This document shows positions 62,983 through 63,813 of a DNA stretch of 63,813 nucleotides, in pieces (position 1 is the first letter of the stretch; the number at the start of each line of letters is the position of its first letter). Both the position numbers and the translations under genes were made by a program. The stretch comes from Methylocystis sp. (GTDB taxonomy: Bacteria; Pseudomonadota; Alphaproteobacteria; Rhizobiales; Beijerinckiaceae). The DNA is taken from the NCBI GenBank assembly GCA_002929055.1, contig PERY01000018.1, positions 1-63,813 of the forward strand, written 5' to 3'. The notes beneath the pieces are model-generated. The model saw nothing but the letters and a program-made list of their open reading frames with translations, made no database searches and had not been told where the DNA came from.

Positions 62983-63590
62983 TGCGGCTGACGGATCAAG
63001 ACCTCGACCGCATCGCCGCGGCCATCGGCGAAGCCGAGACGAAAACCTCCGGCGAGATCGTCTGCGCGCTGGCGCGGCGCTCGTCCGATTACGCCTATGT
63101 GCCGCCGCTCTGGGCGGCCTTTTTCGCGCTCGTCGCGCCCTGGCCGCTGGCGGAGTTCACGCAGCTTTCCGCCAAGGCGATCTACGCCATCCAGATCGGC
63201 GTCTTCATGGTGACGGCGCTGATCGTCTGGTGGGCGCCGATCCGCCTCGCGCTGACCCCACGCCTTGTGAAGAAACGCCGCGCCGAACGCGCCGCCATCG
63301 AGCAGTTTTTCATGCGCGGCGTGGCGGGAACCAGGGGCCGCACGGGCGTGCTGATCTTTGTCTCCTTCGCCGAGCACTACGCCCGCATCATCGCCGACGA
63401 GGGGCTGAACGGGAAAATCTCCGACGAGGAATGGGCGGCGGCGCTGGAGCCTCTGCTGACCTGTCTGGGGCAGGGCCGCTGCGCGGAGGGGTTTGTGGCG
63501 GCGATAGAGGAATGCGCCCGGCTGCTGGCCCGCGTCGCGCCGCCGGGGGCGGAGGGGGATGAGCTGCCGGACAAGGTTTATGTGAGTTGA
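62982..63590 (+). CDS. TPM-domain membrane protein, second copy
   Basis: 202 residues from ATG 62982, whose first base is the last base of the preceding stop (TGATG). It starts with a helix (LTDQDLDRIAAAIGEAETKTSGEIVCALAR) typical of this shorter TPM branch. Two membrane segments follow (YVPPLWAAFFALVAPWPLAEF and IQIGVFMVTALIVWWAPI). The C-terminal half is the soluble TPM part (GRTGVLIFVSFAEHYARIIADEGL). The pair of a long and a short TPM protein is common, and they likely work together at the inner membrane. Confidence 0.85.
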   Translation: MRLTDQDLDRIAAAIGEAETKTSGEIVCALARRSSDYAYVPPLWAAFFALVAPWPLAEFTQLSAKAIYAIQIGVFMVTALIVWWAPIRLALTPRLVKKRRAERAAIEQFFMRGVAGTRGRTGVLIFVSFAEHYARIIADEGLNGKISDEEWAAALEPLLTCLGQGRCAEGFVAAIEECARLLARVAPPGAEGDELPDKVYVS

Positions 63591-63745
63591 GGAAAGGCGA
63601 GCGCGCTCATGGCTCCAGCCTTCCAATTTCCCCCGCCTTGGGCTAAAACCCGCCGCATCGCAACAAAAGTCGCCGCCGCGTCGTCCGGGCAGAAGCCGCC
63701 CACGGACCGGGTCGCGGCTGTTTCTATTGAAAGCCGGCCGGTTCC

Positions 63746-63813
63746 ATGCAACTGCGCAACATCGCCATCATCGCTCACGTCGACCACGGCAAAACCACGC
63801 TCGTCGACCGCCT
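63746..63813 (+). CDS. typA: GTP-binding protein TypA/BipA, 5' end only
   Basis: Only the first 22 codons are in the window. They read MQLRNIAIIAHVDHGKTTLVDRL, with the translational-GTPase P-loop AHVDHGKTT. The 'LRNIAIIAHVDHGKTTLVD' opening is that of TypA/BipA rather than LepA or EF-G. The 155-base gap before it (63591-63745) shows no clear signal. TypA is a ribosome-associated GTPase for growth under stress or cold. Confidence 0.85.
   Translation, partial: MQLRNIAIIAHVDHGKTTLVDR

Overview
The window is 63.8 kb of GC-rich bacterial chromosome. It is densely coding with short intergenic gaps, many ATGA/GTGA/TTGA start-stop overlaps and frequent GTG/TTG starts. A PodJ-like polarity protein with clustered GANTC (CcrM) sites, two promoters of the EcfG general-stress type, a FixLJ-like pair, sdhE next to mfd, and RNase D followed by lptC-lptA all point to an alphaproteobacterium. 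Hyphomicrobiales (Rhizobiales) is the likely order; a Methylocystis/Methylosinus-like methylotroph is a guess only, because no methane or methanol oxidation gene is present.

Layout. 1-38: 3' end of a tRNA. 67-5595: a polysaccharide flippase (minus strand) beside a four-gene plus-strand operon (acyltransferase-like protein, acyl carrier protein, AMP-forming acyl ligase, PLP decarboxylase) of the type linked to exosortase/exopolysaccharide loci. 5788-7014: three small genes, two of them for Cys-rich exported proteins, with two good terminators. 7176-8222: 3-hydroxyisobutyryl-CoA hydrolase. 8347-13870: an apparently stress-controlled block, with an EcfG-like promoter before glycosyltransferase, UDP-galactopyranose mutase and a GH1/RmlD fusion, then a second EcfG-like promoter before manganese catalase. 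13896-22300: a FixJ/FixL-like pair divergent from a giant hybrid kinase with about ten PAS domains. 22345-26450: tRNA-Asp, sdhE, mfd. 26634-29342: a Met-rich periplasmic protein convergent with a Met-rich multicopper oxidase. 29574-33294: TonB-like protein, then lgt, a MidA-type methyltransferase and pgeF. 33398-38887: a beta-oxidation operon carrying two dispersed palindromic repeats. 38888-43831: podJ-like gene and its GANTC-rich control region.

43955-49883: small secreted and unknown proteins, a lytic transglycosylase whose 3' end is duplicated around an AT-rich 0.7-kb single-gene insertion, an AI-2E family transporter and a membrane-tethered winged-helix protein. 50033-58545: RNase D, lptC, lptA, a lipoprotein transglycosylase, ettA, purD and a HlyD/FUSC efflux pair. 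58584-63813: argG, two proteins of unknown function, a Zur-like regulator, two TPM-domain proteins and the 5' end of typA.

Most of the window is ordinary chromosome. The most unusual structures are the transglycosylase-end insertion (46206-46945), the stress-promoter/surface-sugar block including the enzyme fusion, the carrier-protein/decarboxylase module, and the Met-rich copper pair. All functions are read from sequence motifs by eye; no database search was run.
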